From the NCBI RefSeq assembly GCF_000004195.4, contig NC_030678.2:36561701-36625700 (forward strand): DNA of 64,000 nucleotides, written 5' to 3'. Origin of the DNA: Xenopus tropicalis (taxonomy: Eukaryota > Chordata > Amphibia > Anura > Pipidae). Positions 1-11,097 of this stretch are shown here, piece after piece. Position numbers and translations under genes: made by a program. Within the stretch, counting starts at the first letter, position 1. Each line of letters opens with the position of its first letter. The notes below the pieces were generated by a model, which was not told the DNA's origin, did no database searches, and saw only the letters and a program-made list of their open reading frames with translations.

Positions 1-520
1 AGGATTCATCTAATATACCTAAAATAAGTATTGAGAATGTGTGAGTGCTACTATGAATCCTCTGTACTGTGGTTGCAGAATGTTTTTGACATGTCATGAT
101 AGACAGACAGCTAAGCTGCACAGCTACACTAATTCATGGTGCACACATGACCTTTATCAGCTCTGCTGTAGCTCAAACTAACCAATGCTGAAGATGTAGA
201 TGTCTAAACAAAATGATTTGACACTGTACATTCAAGACTATTATCCTGAGAAAAAATGACATCCATTCCCCTCAAGCTACTCTAGCTGATTTAAAGTGTC
301 TTTTAAAACCTACTGGATACCTATTAGTTTGCAAGATTCCATTGAAAGTGCACATCACATAACAATGACCAGTATTATAGCAAAGAATGTAAATACATTT
401 TAAAATATGGATAAAATCCCTTCCCCTTCTGGCAGAAGGGACCTAGTCCTAAGCTGCTATGGACCGTAGCTTTGATTGGTGATTCATGTTTTCCCAGAAT
501 GTAAAATACATAGTGCAACT
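1..520. other. unannotated AT-rich sequence
   Basis: I see no gene, clear repeat family or RNA gene here. There is a short GC-richer patch near 421-470 with the small inverted pair CCTTCTGGCAGAAGG, but nothing that identifies a function. Confidence 0.5.
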
Positions 521-529
521 TCTGTATAT

Positions 530-1510
530 CAGCAAACTTTATTCAAATTATCCAATAGGAACTGCACACTCAAATAATCAAAAAGAAAGGCTATTTATTA
601 ATCAAAAATCAAAATATATGATAAGCATAAACCCTACGTGTTTCAACCTGTAAAGGGGTCTTCATCAGGAAAAACATGTTAACATTCAACTCTTACACTC
701 CTGTCAGGAAAACGCCACTCACAGATGCGCCTGACACCGGGACGGGGAACAAGGGGTTACACGCAGTCACCTTTCACACAGGTTAGACTAACATCAAGCA
801 CCCCCAAACACACCACCGCCCCAAATAACTATTCGCTGCCACCATCTATCATTAACAGGCGATGGAAACCTAGTTACTGAAATATATCGCACACAAACTT
901 TCTTACTGCAGTTAGGGTTAGTTCTTACTAATTTAACAGCACACTAGCAGCCACAGGGTTAAAATTACAGTCAAACCTACCCCCCTGCTAGCAGCCCGCT
1001 AGTTAATTAGCATCTACACAGAATCTGCCCTCTACCCAATAAACATACACACACCAAACAGTTAATACACCTAGGCCTGAGCAGTCATACGAGGTACGTG
1101 GGAATTGATATAGAGCCAAAGGACTAAACTTATTAAATGTTATATTTAATATTACCAGGGTAAACAGTGCAGTTTTAAAAAGATGTTACAAAAGAGAAAC
1201 ATACATGCAAAACAGTCAATAAAATAAACGGGGATAAAAACACAGAGAAAAGCCTAGTACATTACCGAGTGATCTGTTGTGCCCTCTGAGGCAAGCGGTT
1301 GAAGGTCCTGAGCCCATCCCCCAACATAAGTTGCATAAGTTGAGGCCTCCAGAATGAGCTAAAGAATACTTGGGCATGTGTGCTTTTATTCCCCACTGGG
1401 CTCCTCCCTCATTACCGTATGCATGAGGAGGGAGTGCCCAGGAACTGGTCACATGACCCCTCCCCTGTAGAGAGCTATACTTACAGTTTCTTTTCATAAA
1501 TTATTGGTAC
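530..1510 (-). repeat. unclassified repeat-like block, possible retroelement
   Basis: This kilobase differs from its AT-rich surroundings by C-rich and CA-rich stretches. On the minus strand it carries a CCTGATGAAGACCCC...GAAACACGTAGGG segment (about 633-670), a motif type that I recall as recurring in amphibian and fish repeats and that resembles the hammerhead core found in Penelope-like elements. No reverse transcriptase or integrase frame is visible. The 93-codon minus-strand frame at 1216-1497 has no recognisable domain and is treated as chance. The bounds are approximate and set by the composition change. Confidence 0.3.
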
Positions 1511-2270
1511 TTGCCAGTACTCAATATTATTATGAAAGTAGGGAATTGTTTTAACCTATATGTGGCGATCAAAATGATACCAAACATGAGGGGTGTCTCA
1601 TGTCCCAGTCCCCCAGAACCCATTTCTCCTAACTGGCGGGTATAGGCCGCCCCTGTTAGGTATCATTGGGAAGCCTGGGGCCTCCTCATAAATCCTATGT
1701 GATTTATGAGGATGTGGACCTTAAAGCAGCGGAGATATGGATCCATTTCTATAATCCATATTTTCTGTATGCTGTCCCCCCCTGCTGTTCCTATGCCCAC
1801 ACTTTGCCTCTCTTTGATCAACAGATCAAAGACCCCAGCTTCCTGCCCCAACGGGCTGGTCCCGCGTTGTCTGATGAAGTTGTTTATGTTGTCACCTTTC
1901 CACAGTCCTGGTTGTGTCGTTAGGGGATATTTGTGAATTACCCCCTACTGGGAAGGGTTTCCCTCAAATGTGGATTTCAACCAGACTTTTCTATGGGGAG
2001 CCTTACTGCTCCAACATGACAACTCCCTTATCTATTTTAACATTTGACACCTCAGAATAAATGTTCAAGTCTTAACAATGGTCTGAGCAGATAGCCAGGA
2101 ATTTGAGAAAATACGAAAGAACACTCACCAAATTGTCAGATTGGCTCTTAGCCTTTTATTTCCTGACAAAGGGAGGGTTTGGCAGAGTTTTACCTCTTCA
2201 AAACGATAAACGCTGCTTGACACATCCATGTCTATGTCTATAAATAATCTTATAATAAACAGTAGAATTA
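1510..2270. other. unannotated sequence with small hairpins
   Basis: No gene is recognised. A perfect 11-bp inverted repeat (1684-1694 with 1701-1711, loop of 6) and a 9-bp inverted pair AATGATACC/GGTATCATT (near 1572 and 1661) suggest a decayed mobile element, but the family is not identifiable. The overlapping short frames at 1663-1936 on both strands have no known domain. Confidence 0.35.
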
Positions 2271-2276
2271 CATTAC

Positions 2277-2960
2277 ATAGTGAAGGACCTTGGAGTAGAT
2301 AATACACTTGGCTGTAGCAAGCAATGCCAGGCAGCAGCTGCAAGGGCAAACAAGGTTTTGAGCTGTGTTAAAAGGGGTATAGAGTCAAGGGAGGAGGGGG
2401 TCATTCTTCCACTTATAGAGCGCTGGTGAGGCCCTTATCTAGAATATGTTGTGCACTTTTGGTCTCCAGTGCTCAAATTGTATATTATTGAGTTAGAGGG
2501 GGATTGTTAAGGTTGGAGGAGAGGCATAGGCATGTTAGGGTGGATATGATAACTATGTATAGATATATAAGGGATTATATAATAATCTCTCTAATGCTTT
2601 ATTTACCAGTAGGTCAATCCATCAGACACAAGGGCACCCATTCCAATTAGAAGAAAGAAAGTTTCATCTAAATATTCGGAAAGGGCTTCTTTTTTACAGT
2701 GAGAGCTGTGAAGTTGTGAAATTCTCTCCCTGAATCAGCTGTATGGGCTGATATATTAGATAGCTTCAGTGAAGGAACACCAGGGACTGGTCCGATTGCC
2801 ATACTGAAGTTAGGAAGTCCCCCTGGGAGGTAAATTGTAGAGGCTTTAGAAGGGGGGTTTTGCCTTCCTCTGGATCAACTAGCAGTTAGGCAGGTTTTAT
2901 ATAGACATAAAAGGTTAAACTTGATGGACATGTGTTTAAACCTAACTTACTATGTTACAT
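2277..2960 (+). mobile_element. CR1-like LINE, 5'-truncated, decayed
   Basis: Translation of the plus strand near 2285-2480 gives the C-terminal part of a CR1/L2-clade reverse transcriptase: DLGV, then SKQCQAAAARANKVLSC, then IESREEGVILPL, then a degraded LEYVVHFWSPVLK. These match the conserved order of this region (KDLGV, SKQC-AAA-KAN, ILPLY-S-VRPHLEY). The rest is the 3' untranslated region, ending in an AACTTGATGGAC...ACTATGTTAC tail. Frameshifts and stops break the frame, so it is a dead copy. Only the last ~700 bases remain, as expected from target-primed reverse transcription. Confidence 0.8.
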
Positions 2961-2962
2961 TT

Positions 2963-3707
2963 TCATCTACATAGTGCTTCTGAAGTTCATATACAATATG
3001 TAGGATTTTTTAAACATATGCTTTATTTTACAGTGACCACCAAATAAAACGAACTGGCAAGCTCAAAATATTCTTTATTAGGCTGTTTCATGGAACATAT
3101 TTTTCTACCATTATCTATAATTTATATACATTTATACTGAATCAACATTTAGTTTAAGCATCCATGAAAATATTTAATAACCAGAAGTGCCTTGTTCATT
3201 AGTTCAAATGCCAACATTTTTCTTTTAATAACAGTTGGGTGTTGTAAAAAATATTTTGAAAAATACAATACACAGAGTAATAACAACTTAGCAGTGAAAT
3301 TCTTCATGAAATTTGTGGTTTTGTGCACCTAAGGATTAATCCTTATAGAAAAACAGCCAAGAGGGTGGAGACGGAAATAATGAATCCAAATAACTTGGAA
3401 AAGTCTTATATGAGTTAAAAGAGCCATGAGAATATACAGCGACATGAAAAATGGTGTTAGATTGAATGCATAAAAATAACATTGAATGGAATTTAAAAAT
3501 GTGCATGTTGGGAAACAAAGTTTCTGATCAGAAATTATGTATATGCCACAAAGGCAAAATAAGCTAACCTTATGGGGCAGATTTATCAAAATGTGAGTTA
3601 AAAGCCTAATACATAAAAACTTTGCACAGCAGAAGCAAGAAACACACTTGATTTTTGTTAGATGGGAATTGTGTGTGTTCAGCAATACCAACTATGAAAA
3701 ACATATA
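2963..3707. other. AT-rich sequence with one MITE end
   Basis: No gene is recognised. At 3575-3600 lies a single GGGGCAGATTTATCAAAATGTGAG end, the same terminus as the complete palindromic MITE at 49606-49740. No matching right end follows, so this is a half element. The 120-codon minus-strand frame at 3329-3691 overlaps it and shows no domain. Confidence 0.4.
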
Positions 3708-3791
3708 CTTAAGGGAACAGTAACACTAACAAATGTATCAAAGTCATTAAAATAATGTTCTGTTGCCTGCACTGGTAAAAGTTGTGTGTTT
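3708..3791. mobile_element. T2/Kolobok-type MITE, left fragment
   Basis: The sequence starts TTAAGGGAACAGTAAC and runs into CCTGCACTGGTAAAAG. This is the same left half as the complete element at 42649-43074 (TTAAAGGAACAGTAAC...CCTGCACTGGTAAAAC). The homology stops at 3791, where the L1-like insertion begins. The matching right half is not found after the insertion. Confidence 0.6.
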
Positions 3792-4550
3792 TTTTTGTAA
3801 CTTAATTTTTATTGATTTTTAAGTTTTCCAGAAAGAAGACGACATAGGGGCCGATTTACTAATCCACGAACGGATCGGAAGCGTCTGAATGCGTTTTTTT
3901 GCGTAATGATCGGTATTTTGCTATTTTTTCGTAGCCGTTACGACTTGCGTGAATTGTCGCGACTTTTTCGTAGCCGTCGCGAAAAAATCGGAAAGGTTTG
4001 CCTGCCGTTTACTATGCTCAATACGAAAAAGTCGCGACAAGTCGTAACGGCTACGAAAAAGTTGCGACAATTCGCGCAAGTCGTAACGGCTGCGAAAAAG
4101 TTGCGACAATTCACAAAAAAACTATTTTTTCCCATTCGGGATTCGGATTCGTGGATTAGTAAATCAGCCCCATAGACTATCATACAAACAATGCATGAAG
4201 TGCCATTGAATGAGGTTGTTTTTAGACAAAAAGATGCATAGTAAAACTACATAATAGGTACATGAATAGCTACAATATCGATTCCCCTTTGTTCCAATGA
4301 AAATAAGGAATATAAGAAAATAAACTATAGAAAGAGGGAGGGAAAAGAGAGGAGGAGGAAAAGGGGGGAGGGGGAAAATTAAACAATCAAGCAGTGGTTA
4401 TCATTATGTTTCCACTTGTAGTTTGGTAGATTCTGTTCATGATGCTATTCTGATAATGATAACAGTTTGAGAGTCGGTATAAACTATTAGGGGGGAGAAG
4501 TTTGAATGGGGTACTGCCTACATCTCAAGATGGTTAAAAGTTGTGTGTTT
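3777..4550 (-). mobile_element. L1-like retrotransposon 3' fragment with 15-bp target duplication
   Basis: AAAAGTTGTGTGTTT occurs exactly at 3777-3791 and again at 4536-4550, flanking a ~744-bp insert. The insert begins with a run of T and then, read on the minus strand, gives TTAAAAATCAATAAAAATTAAG followed by poly-A, as expected of the 3' end of an L1/Tx1-type LINE inserted in reverse orientation. A purine-rich tract (about 4325-4380) lies inside it. No coding part remains. A palindromic MITE (3847-4171) is nested within. The L1 assignment is inference; the duplication and poly-T are seen directly. Confidence 0.65.
3847..4171. mobile_element. palindromic MITE (GGGGCCGATTTACTAA family)
   Basis: The element has long imperfect terminal inverted repeats: GGGGCCGATTTACTAATCCA on the left and its reverse complement at the right end. 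Both arms repeat short AAAAAGTCGCGACAA-like words, so the whole element folds on itself. It is flanked by ATA at 3844-3846 and 4172-4174, a 3-bp duplication compatible with a PIF/Harbinger-type transposase. No transposase is encoded. It sits inside the L1-like insert and is therefore younger than that insertion. Confidence 0.75.
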
Positions 4551-5072
4551 AAGGATGGATGATGTGTCCTTGTTGCAGATAAGCAAATGCAAATGTCTTC
4601 CATATAATTTAGTTATGCCCACCAATAGCCAATTTCTGGGGCAGAATTAATAACATCCCGGTGAACGATCTGGAATTAATAAATTTTCTGCTGATTCCCA
4701 GCACATGCTCTGTGCTACTGTCACTTACTGAGCTTAGGGACCGACTCACTATATACTGTATATATAGAATATAAATGACACAGCAGCTCTAAAAGCAGTG
4801 CAGATAGCATCAGCCATTATGAGAGACAAACCTCTTCTTCTGTTTGATAATTTGCTACAACCCCCAAGCTTAGCTTCTCAAAAGCTGCCCTGAGCCCACT
4901 GACTATGTGCAGTGCCACTGACACTCCAAGCTCAGGAGCTCCTGTAACAACTTTGAAGGCGTAAATCATTACTGTTATAGAAATGCCAAATCTATAGACT
5001 GGTGCAATATATTCAGTACATAAAATATAACAATTCTTGCCATATTCATTTTAGGGTTTAATTCTCCTTTAA
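4551..5072. mobile_element. T2/Kolobok-type MITE, right part
   Basis: The segment ends GGGTTTAATTCTCCTTTAA, the reverse complement of the TTAAAGGAG-type terminus typical of Xenopus T2 elements. The interior has palindromic word pairs such as AGCTCAGGAGCT. The left boundary is unclear because the region is disrupted by the L1-like insertion. The terminal TTAA (5069-5072) is also the left TTAA of the next element. Confidence 0.55.
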
Positions 5073-5535
5073 AGTAGAAGGAAAAGTAAAAACTAAGTAA
5101 GCTTTATCAGAAAGGTCTATGTAAATACAGCCATACACACTCTATCAAAAGAAACACAAGATTTCTTGTCTCCTATTTTGTAAACATATTCTTTGGTATC
5201 AGACTTCCTCTCTTTTAGGGATCATTCAGGTTTGGGTCTCGAGTCTGCTCAGTTCTCTCCTCTCTCTCCCCCTCCCCTTCTCCTGCTCCGTCCTCCCATA
5301 AGAATTCATAAGAACTCACTTCCCCCACCCTTAGGAATAAGGATCTGAGCTTTCAACAGCTATAACAGCAGCAGGAAGCTACCAAGACCAAGCTAAAATG
5401 GCAGCTGCCATTGGAGGGAGCTTCTAGGGCTCTTATAGTAAAACTTTTTGCTGAATAAATATTTTGTTCTAGGTGGCACTAATGTGGCAAATCTATTGGC
5501 AGTAAAATGCCAAAATGACTTTCTTTCTCCTTTAG
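5069..5535. mobile_element. T2/Kolobok-type MITE (subfamily B)
   Basis: It starts TTAAAGTAGAAGGAAAAG and ends TTTCTTTCTCCTTTAG, so it has TTAA targets (the right one mutated to TTAG) and inverted termini. The interior words AACTAAGTAAGCTTTATCAG and CTATTGGCAGTAAAATGCCA recur in the element at 58922-59401, which is therefore the same subfamily, and the right half recurs at 31476-31826. No coding sequence is present. Confidence 0.75.
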
Positions 5536-8279
5536 CCTCCTTCACTGGTTAGGTCCAATATGGGCATGCTAATCATATGCTGTGTTTCCACTGAATGGCA
5601 CAATTTTGGGAGTTATATTGGGCCAATATATATATATATATTGGGCTACTAAAGCTGGCCATACCTTAGCATTTTTAAAAAATCTTTTAGTTATCCTAGG
5701 ACAAAGCTTATCCTAAAATCAACATTTAAAAGTATGATTTGTCAACACAAAACAATAATTTCAAGTGATATTGTCTACTTGAAACCAGGAAAACTACCTG
5801 CTTAGTCCTGCAAACAATTGGACAATGGGCTAATTTCATTGGTAATGATAAAAATTTTCAAACCTGGACGATATTCTGAGCGACGCCAGAAGAAAAATCA
5901 CTAAATGTGCAATGGTTTGGTGCCCACTAACCTCATGTTAATTTGATGGATTTGTCAGATTGCACTGAAAAATCTTAATGTGTACAGCCACATTTATACC
6001 AGGTTTATTTTTTCGAGTTTTTTTAAAATATTATTGTGCTGATCAATAATTAGGACATAGCTGCAGTGGTTTTGTATAATATTATGGCTTATTATGACAT
6101 GACCCATTTGTTTTCATGTTGCTACTACTTAATTCAGGACTTTTTATGACAGTTCTTACTTAATTCATTCTCTAGTACCAACCAGCTGCAGCTAATAAGA
6201 GGTGAGGGTCTGTGGTCATGATGTCGCAGTGACGTATTGGCATTAAAAATATTTTTCCCTGTTTCACTGGCTATATATGGGAGGAAGCAGGGACTACATT
6301 TCAGCTTAATATAATAGTGATATTAGGAAAGTGATTGCAGGTTATTTTTTAAATGCGTATTGTTAATAAAGTGTAACCAGACTTTTGAGTGCAACCATTC
6401 TAAACTGAATATTTTTCAACCAATTTTTCAAGGCCGGTAATGCCAGGAAGTGAAAATGCCATGTCTAAGGGGCCATATCCTTAGACCCTGAACAGAAGTA
6501 CGAGAGCATAATCCTGCAAGGTATTTCTTTTGTTTTGGACATATTTGGAATTTACCAGTAATAAAAAAATTATGAAGAATTCATCAACCCGATATTTCTT
6601 CTGCACCATGTGATTAATGTGGCCCATAAAATTACACAGACATGCATGCATATGTACAGTCCTAACAAGACTTCATATAAAAATGACAGAAAAGCACACA
6701 GAATTATTTTTAAACATGAACAAAAGCTGTTATTTTGGACTGAATATCCAAGGGAGCATTTTCCATCAAGCATTACTGTTTTGTAGTTCAAGTGTTGGCT
6801 TATTCATGTGAATAATGTTTTCCTATGAAACAAATGCTATTGCATAATTCAAAAGTGCCTTCACTCCCAGTTACCATCACCTTGTTTCTATATTTTGACA
6901 AGCTATAACAGATACAGCTGCAGGTGTGAGTGACTGGTGGATGACTGTCTAACACGGGTGGTCTTTTATGTCTCCTCACTAAGCAGCTTTCAAAGAGCTT
7001 CATTCCTAAGCATTCCTGCCCTTCCAGTGCAAATAATTGCACAATTATGTGTATTTTTTCTAAACATGGAGAATCACATTTCCCCATTCAGACCTGTTTT
7101 TACTTATTTGAAGATGTAAATAGTTGGCAGTAACAAAGCCCCTTCAGAGTTCTTCAGGATCCCTTTGCTGCTTGGCATTGAATAAAGCATTGAATAAAGC
7201 TGAAAATAATAATAATACCATGTCTTTTATGTTAGAAATACAGTAAAGGGTAACTTGCCAGTGGCAAACATACTCCTGGGGGATTTCAGCATTCAGCATT
7301 TCTGCACCATAACCTGCCCTGTGTGTTCGCTGACAGACTGATTCTGTGCTGGTCAATGCACACAAAACATGGACAGATCCCTATGTGTGCTGCTTGCCTA
7401 AAGGGAGCAAATGTACACCCCTTACTGCTTATTCAGAGAGCACTTTTATCCAGGACCTAACTGCACTTGAAACCTTGTACACATGTAAAATGCAGCACAA
7501 GGTGCAACACTGATGGCCTCAAAGCAGCCCTCTCCTGACCATTTGCCATGGGGCACACAGTATGTACAGGGCCCTGATGTAGCCACGACCGCTGGCCGAA
7601 CAGTATCCACACTACTGTCACACAAGTAGGGCCTTGTAATAAACACCTTAGCAATAAATAAACTCAATACTTACACAATGTTGCAAATTAACTCAGGAAC
7701 ACATTATTTGCAGTTTCCGGTACAGCTTCTTAAATAATCACTGTCATACAAATTCTCCAACAAACATGATAAGGTGCCCCAGGCCACTGGACCCCAGCAT
7801 GATGCCTACTTCCCAACTCCTCCATTCCTGTCAGGGACGCTGTACCTTTTGACAGATTTTCAGCACAGGGGTCAGCCGTGCGTTCGAGACACTAGGACCT
7901 ATTTAACCAAGTCCCCCGTCCCCTGTGTCCCTATCTGGGCAAGGTAAGAATGGGACACTGGTCCCTTCCTCTTCTTCCAGCTTCTTTGGTGCCTCAGCTG
8001 CTCTTCTCACTATCCCACCAATAACATTCACCCCCTACACATACAACACACTACAAATCTAACCTACCGGTATCTAGCCTAACTATTTTCCTTGTACTTT
8101 TTGACAGGCCTCAGTCTCCTAGTGCCATTTACTCATTCTTATCAGTCAAAAAGCAAGTAATGCCCTGCCCTCTCCCTTATATAACTTGTCCTGGGCACTT
8201 TCCCTGCTTAACTTAGTGACTGTTCTACTCCTTATATGCCCATCTGCCCCTCATGAATACAGGTTTGCTATAGTCAGAT
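5536..8279. other. long unannotated stretch
   Basis: No gene or intact element is recognised in these 2.7 kb. Minor items are an (AT)n palindrome at 5617-5645, a short doubled CATTGAATAAAG at about 7176-7200 that may be a LINE tail, and a C-rich stretch at 7800-8040. Open frames here are at most 95 codons, with no domain or periodic conservation. Confidence 0.45.
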
Positions 8280-9427
8280 AGCACTGACAGGGCCGCCATC
8301 AGAAACTCTGGGGCCCTGCACAGGTTATTTATATGGGGCCCCCATTAACACAAATGCAGTACCAAATTTTGTCCTCGCCCCTTGTGATTGTGCAATATAA
8401 ACAGCTGATGTTCCTCTATAATAAGCAGTTCATATAAGGCTAATGCCAGATGTAGCGTATGATGCATATTTTCGGCAAGCTGAAAAACCGAGAATACGCT
8501 CCATACGCTTAAAACTCCCTCTACCTGCTAATAAGTCATTCAGTTTATTGGGGGTCAGTGGAGTTTGCCCAAAGTTTAACCCCTTCCCAAGTTTTCGCAT
8601 AAGTTTTGTAAACTGTGTAAGTTTAGGGGCCCCAATGATCTTGCTGTGGGGCTCAATAACTAGTCAGTAGTAGTTAATAAAAACAGTAAAAATAATTAAT
8701 GTGCTAATAAGTCAGTATTTTAATTGGGGGGGGTCAGTGAAGTTGCCTAGGGTGCCCGGTCAGCTTGGCCCACCCCTGGTCTTCTCTATATACATGTCTC
8801 TCCCTTTCACTCTCCTCATTCACACTATTATTCTCCCCAACACTTTTTCTTACCTGTGCCTTGTTTTTTCCATCCTGTTCTCTATGGGGGAGGACTGGGC
8901 CAATCCAGGTTGGGGGCAGGCTAGGCCAATCCAGGCTGGAGGAAGCATGCAGGCCAATCTGGGCTAGGGACAATCTGGGCCAATCAGGTTGGGGAAAGCC
9001 TGGGTGCAGGCTGGGCCAATCCGGGCTGGGGAAGCATGCAGGCCAATCTGGGCTGGGCACATGCTTGGCCAATCTGGGCTGGGGCTGGCTGAGCCAGTCT
9101 GGTGGAAGGCTTGGCCAATCAATTTGGGGGTGGGCTGGGCCGTCCGGGCTTGAGGCGTGCTGGGCCAATCCAGGCTGGGGGCGGGCTCGCCATTCCAGGC
9201 TTGGCCAATCGGGTTGGGGGTGGACTTGGCCAATCGGGTTGGGGGTGGGCTGAGCCACTCGGGAATGAGAGTAATGTAAAAGCTCTCTGCTTTAGGTGCT
9301 GGCAGCAGTGGGGGGCCCGGCTAATATAAGAAAGGGTAGCACGGCCGGGCCCCCATAAGAGACAAAAATCACCAGGCCCGGGACGATTGTCCCCCTGTAC
9401 CCCCCTGATGGCGGCCCTGAGCACTGA
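8280..9427. mobile_element. hAT-type non-autonomous element with internal minisatellite
   Basis: The terminal inverted repeats are CAGGGCCGCCATCAG at 8288 and its reverse complement CTGATGGCGGCCCTG ending at 9419. They are flanked by an exact 8-bp duplication AGCACTGA (8280-8287 and 9420-9427). CAGGG ends and an 8-bp duplication define the hAT superfamily. The 1.13-kb interior has no transposase; instead, 8887-9262 is a degenerate minisatellite. A segment at about 8595-8670 (TTGCTGTGGGGC, ACTAGTCAG) resembles the hAT terminus at 20165-20219, a likely nested fragment. Confidence 0.88.
8887..9262. repeat. degenerate GC-rich minisatellite
   Basis: The core GGCCAATCCGGGCTGGG and variants (GGCCAATCAGGTTGGGG, GGCCAATCTGGGCTGGGC) recur about fourteen times at irregular spacings of roughly 20-45 bp. 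Larger units seem to be compound, since AAGCATGCAGGCCAATCTGG appears twice at 8943 and 9030. The minus strand stays open for 174 codons (8734-9258), reading repeated DWPS-like motifs. I take this as a consequence of the repeat composition, not a gene. Confidence 0.85.
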
Positions 9428-10089
9428 ATTCATGGGGCAAACATTTGTCATTGGTCTCCAAAATAGAGCTTAGCGTCCTGAAGCAATTGTGCATAAAGTG
9501 CAAAAAACAATGTCATATTGCACCCATTTTTCTTTACTTTGCACCCTGCTCACCAGGTAGTAAATGCCTTATATTTAAATAACTTTTATCCACTGAATAC
9601 TTGGGCCTTGACAGTATAAAAAAAATGAATGCTAAGTTTACTATGGTTCTAGAACCTTCCATCTTTGAACAGATACCTACTAAAGAGCAGAACCAGTCCA
9701 CATCCTTGCATATTATAGGGGAACCATACAAAAATAGACAAGATAAATATAATACTACATGTTTTTCTTTTCACATGTATTACCAGATAACAGGCATGGG
9801 AGTGGAAAAAAAACATGAAAGTAAATTCATGTACCATTTCAGCCAGATCAAATCCTTGCTAACAAGTCTTACCTGACAGCTCGAATGACTGAACATAACT
9901 GCACCATCCTGACTGCTTATGACACAGATTAAAAAGAGCTGAGAGCAATATCAGTAGGATTTTTAATAAATGCTTAAATCCCAGATATCACATAGTGCAG
10001 CAAGAACAATAAATCTTCTTGGAATGGCACAAGAGTTAAAATTAGAGGGAACCACACAACACAGAAACCCCTGATATACTTATCACTGT
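9428..10089. other. unannotated AT-rich sequence
   Basis: No gene or recognised repeat. Frames at 9534-9876 on both strands are short, mutually overlapping and without domains. Confidence 0.4.
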
Positions 10090-10530
10090 AATATGTTCCT
10101 TCAAATAGTATGAATAAATACCATTCTTATATGCTGAAATCCAGCTGCAAAACAGTTTTTCTCTTTCTGTCTCATCTGAAATCCTGGCAGGGGAGGAGGG
10201 ACTAAACGATTGTTGTTACAAATTGCAGGAACTACATAACCCACAATGCATTGGACTGTGATGTTCCTTATTGACATCACGTGTGCAGGGGATTGTGGGA
10301 TTTAGAGGATGCAGACTGAAGGCAAACTGAGGACAGCTGACTGCTGTTACTAGGCCAGATAACTGTTTAAACCATATTATTACATTAAAAATCATGAAAC
10401 GGCTGCATATTTTTTAATTGATATATATTGCAAAGTTGCTTGAAGTTATGTTTACTTTTAAAAAAAAAAGCTCAAGTTGCATTTGGGTGGGTAATAAAGA
10501 GAACTGATTTTTTCAATTAGTGTGAAACAA
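10090..10530. mobile_element. Xenopus interspersed repeat, probably T2-type MITE
   Basis: The stretch contains ACTACATAACCCACAATGCA and, 60 bases later, GGGGATTGTGGGATT, an inverted pair, and then TTTTAATTGATATATATTGC, AAAGTTGCTTGAAGTTATG and GGGTGGGTAATAAAG. I recall these words from an abundant TTAA-ended Xenopus family. Clear TTAA termini are not visible, so the boundaries are approximate. Confidence 0.45.
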
Positions 10531-10565
10531 CGATTGCTGCAGGGGGTCTCCTTTTCTGATCTGGT

Positions 10566-10635
10566 GTATATAGATATATATTTCTCACTTGTATATAGAT
10601 ATATATTTCTCACTTGTATATAGATATATATTTCC
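10566..10635. repeat. 25-bp tandem repeat, three units
   Basis: GTATATAGATATATATTTCT followed by CACTT is repeated at 10566, 10591 and 10616. The first two units are identical and the third diverges after TTTC. This is a simple local expansion. Confidence 0.9.
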
Positions 10636-10760
10636 TCTTGTTGAGTTCTCCCTCCACTTGGATCTTTCTCCCACCTTTACAACAGAATACTATAGCCAGT
10701 CACCACCAGTGGGTAAACGACTTTAGGTTCACACTCCCTATCCAGGGTCCCTTTATAGTA

Positions 10761-11097
10761 CAGGTATCAGACCCCTTATCCGGAAACCCGTTATCCAGAA
10801 AGCTCCGAATTACGGAATGCCCGTCTCCCATAGACTCCATTTCAATCAAATAATTCAGAATTTTAGAACTGATTTCCTTTTTCTATGTAGAAATAAAACA
10901 GAACCTTGTAATTGATCACAACTAAGATATAATTAATCCTTATTGGATGCAAAACAATCCATTGGGTTTAATTAATGTTTTATTAATTTTTTAGTAGACT
11001 TAAGGTATTGAGATCCAAATTACGGAAAGACCCCTTATCCGGAATACCCTTGGTCCCGAGCATTCTGGATAATGGGTCCTATACCTGTACCTGTATA
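10761..11097 (-). mobile_element. CAGGTAT-family DNA element
   Basis: It has inverted ends CAGGTATCAGACC and GGTCCTATACCTG, each preceded or followed by TA. The interior has paired TTATCCGGAA/TTCTGGATAA blocks and the family's central motif, here reversed (CTTGTAATTGATCACAACTA). About ten copies are present in this window. No coding capacity. TA flanks would suit a TA-targeting transposase, but the superfamily is not established here. Confidence 0.85.

Noticed and set aside
1571..1669. Small MITE between AATGATACC and GGTATCATT
   Set aside because: The inverted match is only about 9 bp and extends no further, and no flanking duplication is visible.
8734..9258. 174-codon W/P-rich reading frame as a gene
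   Set aside because: It is the translation of a GC-rich minisatellite inside a hAT element. Frames are open on both strands, as expected from composition.
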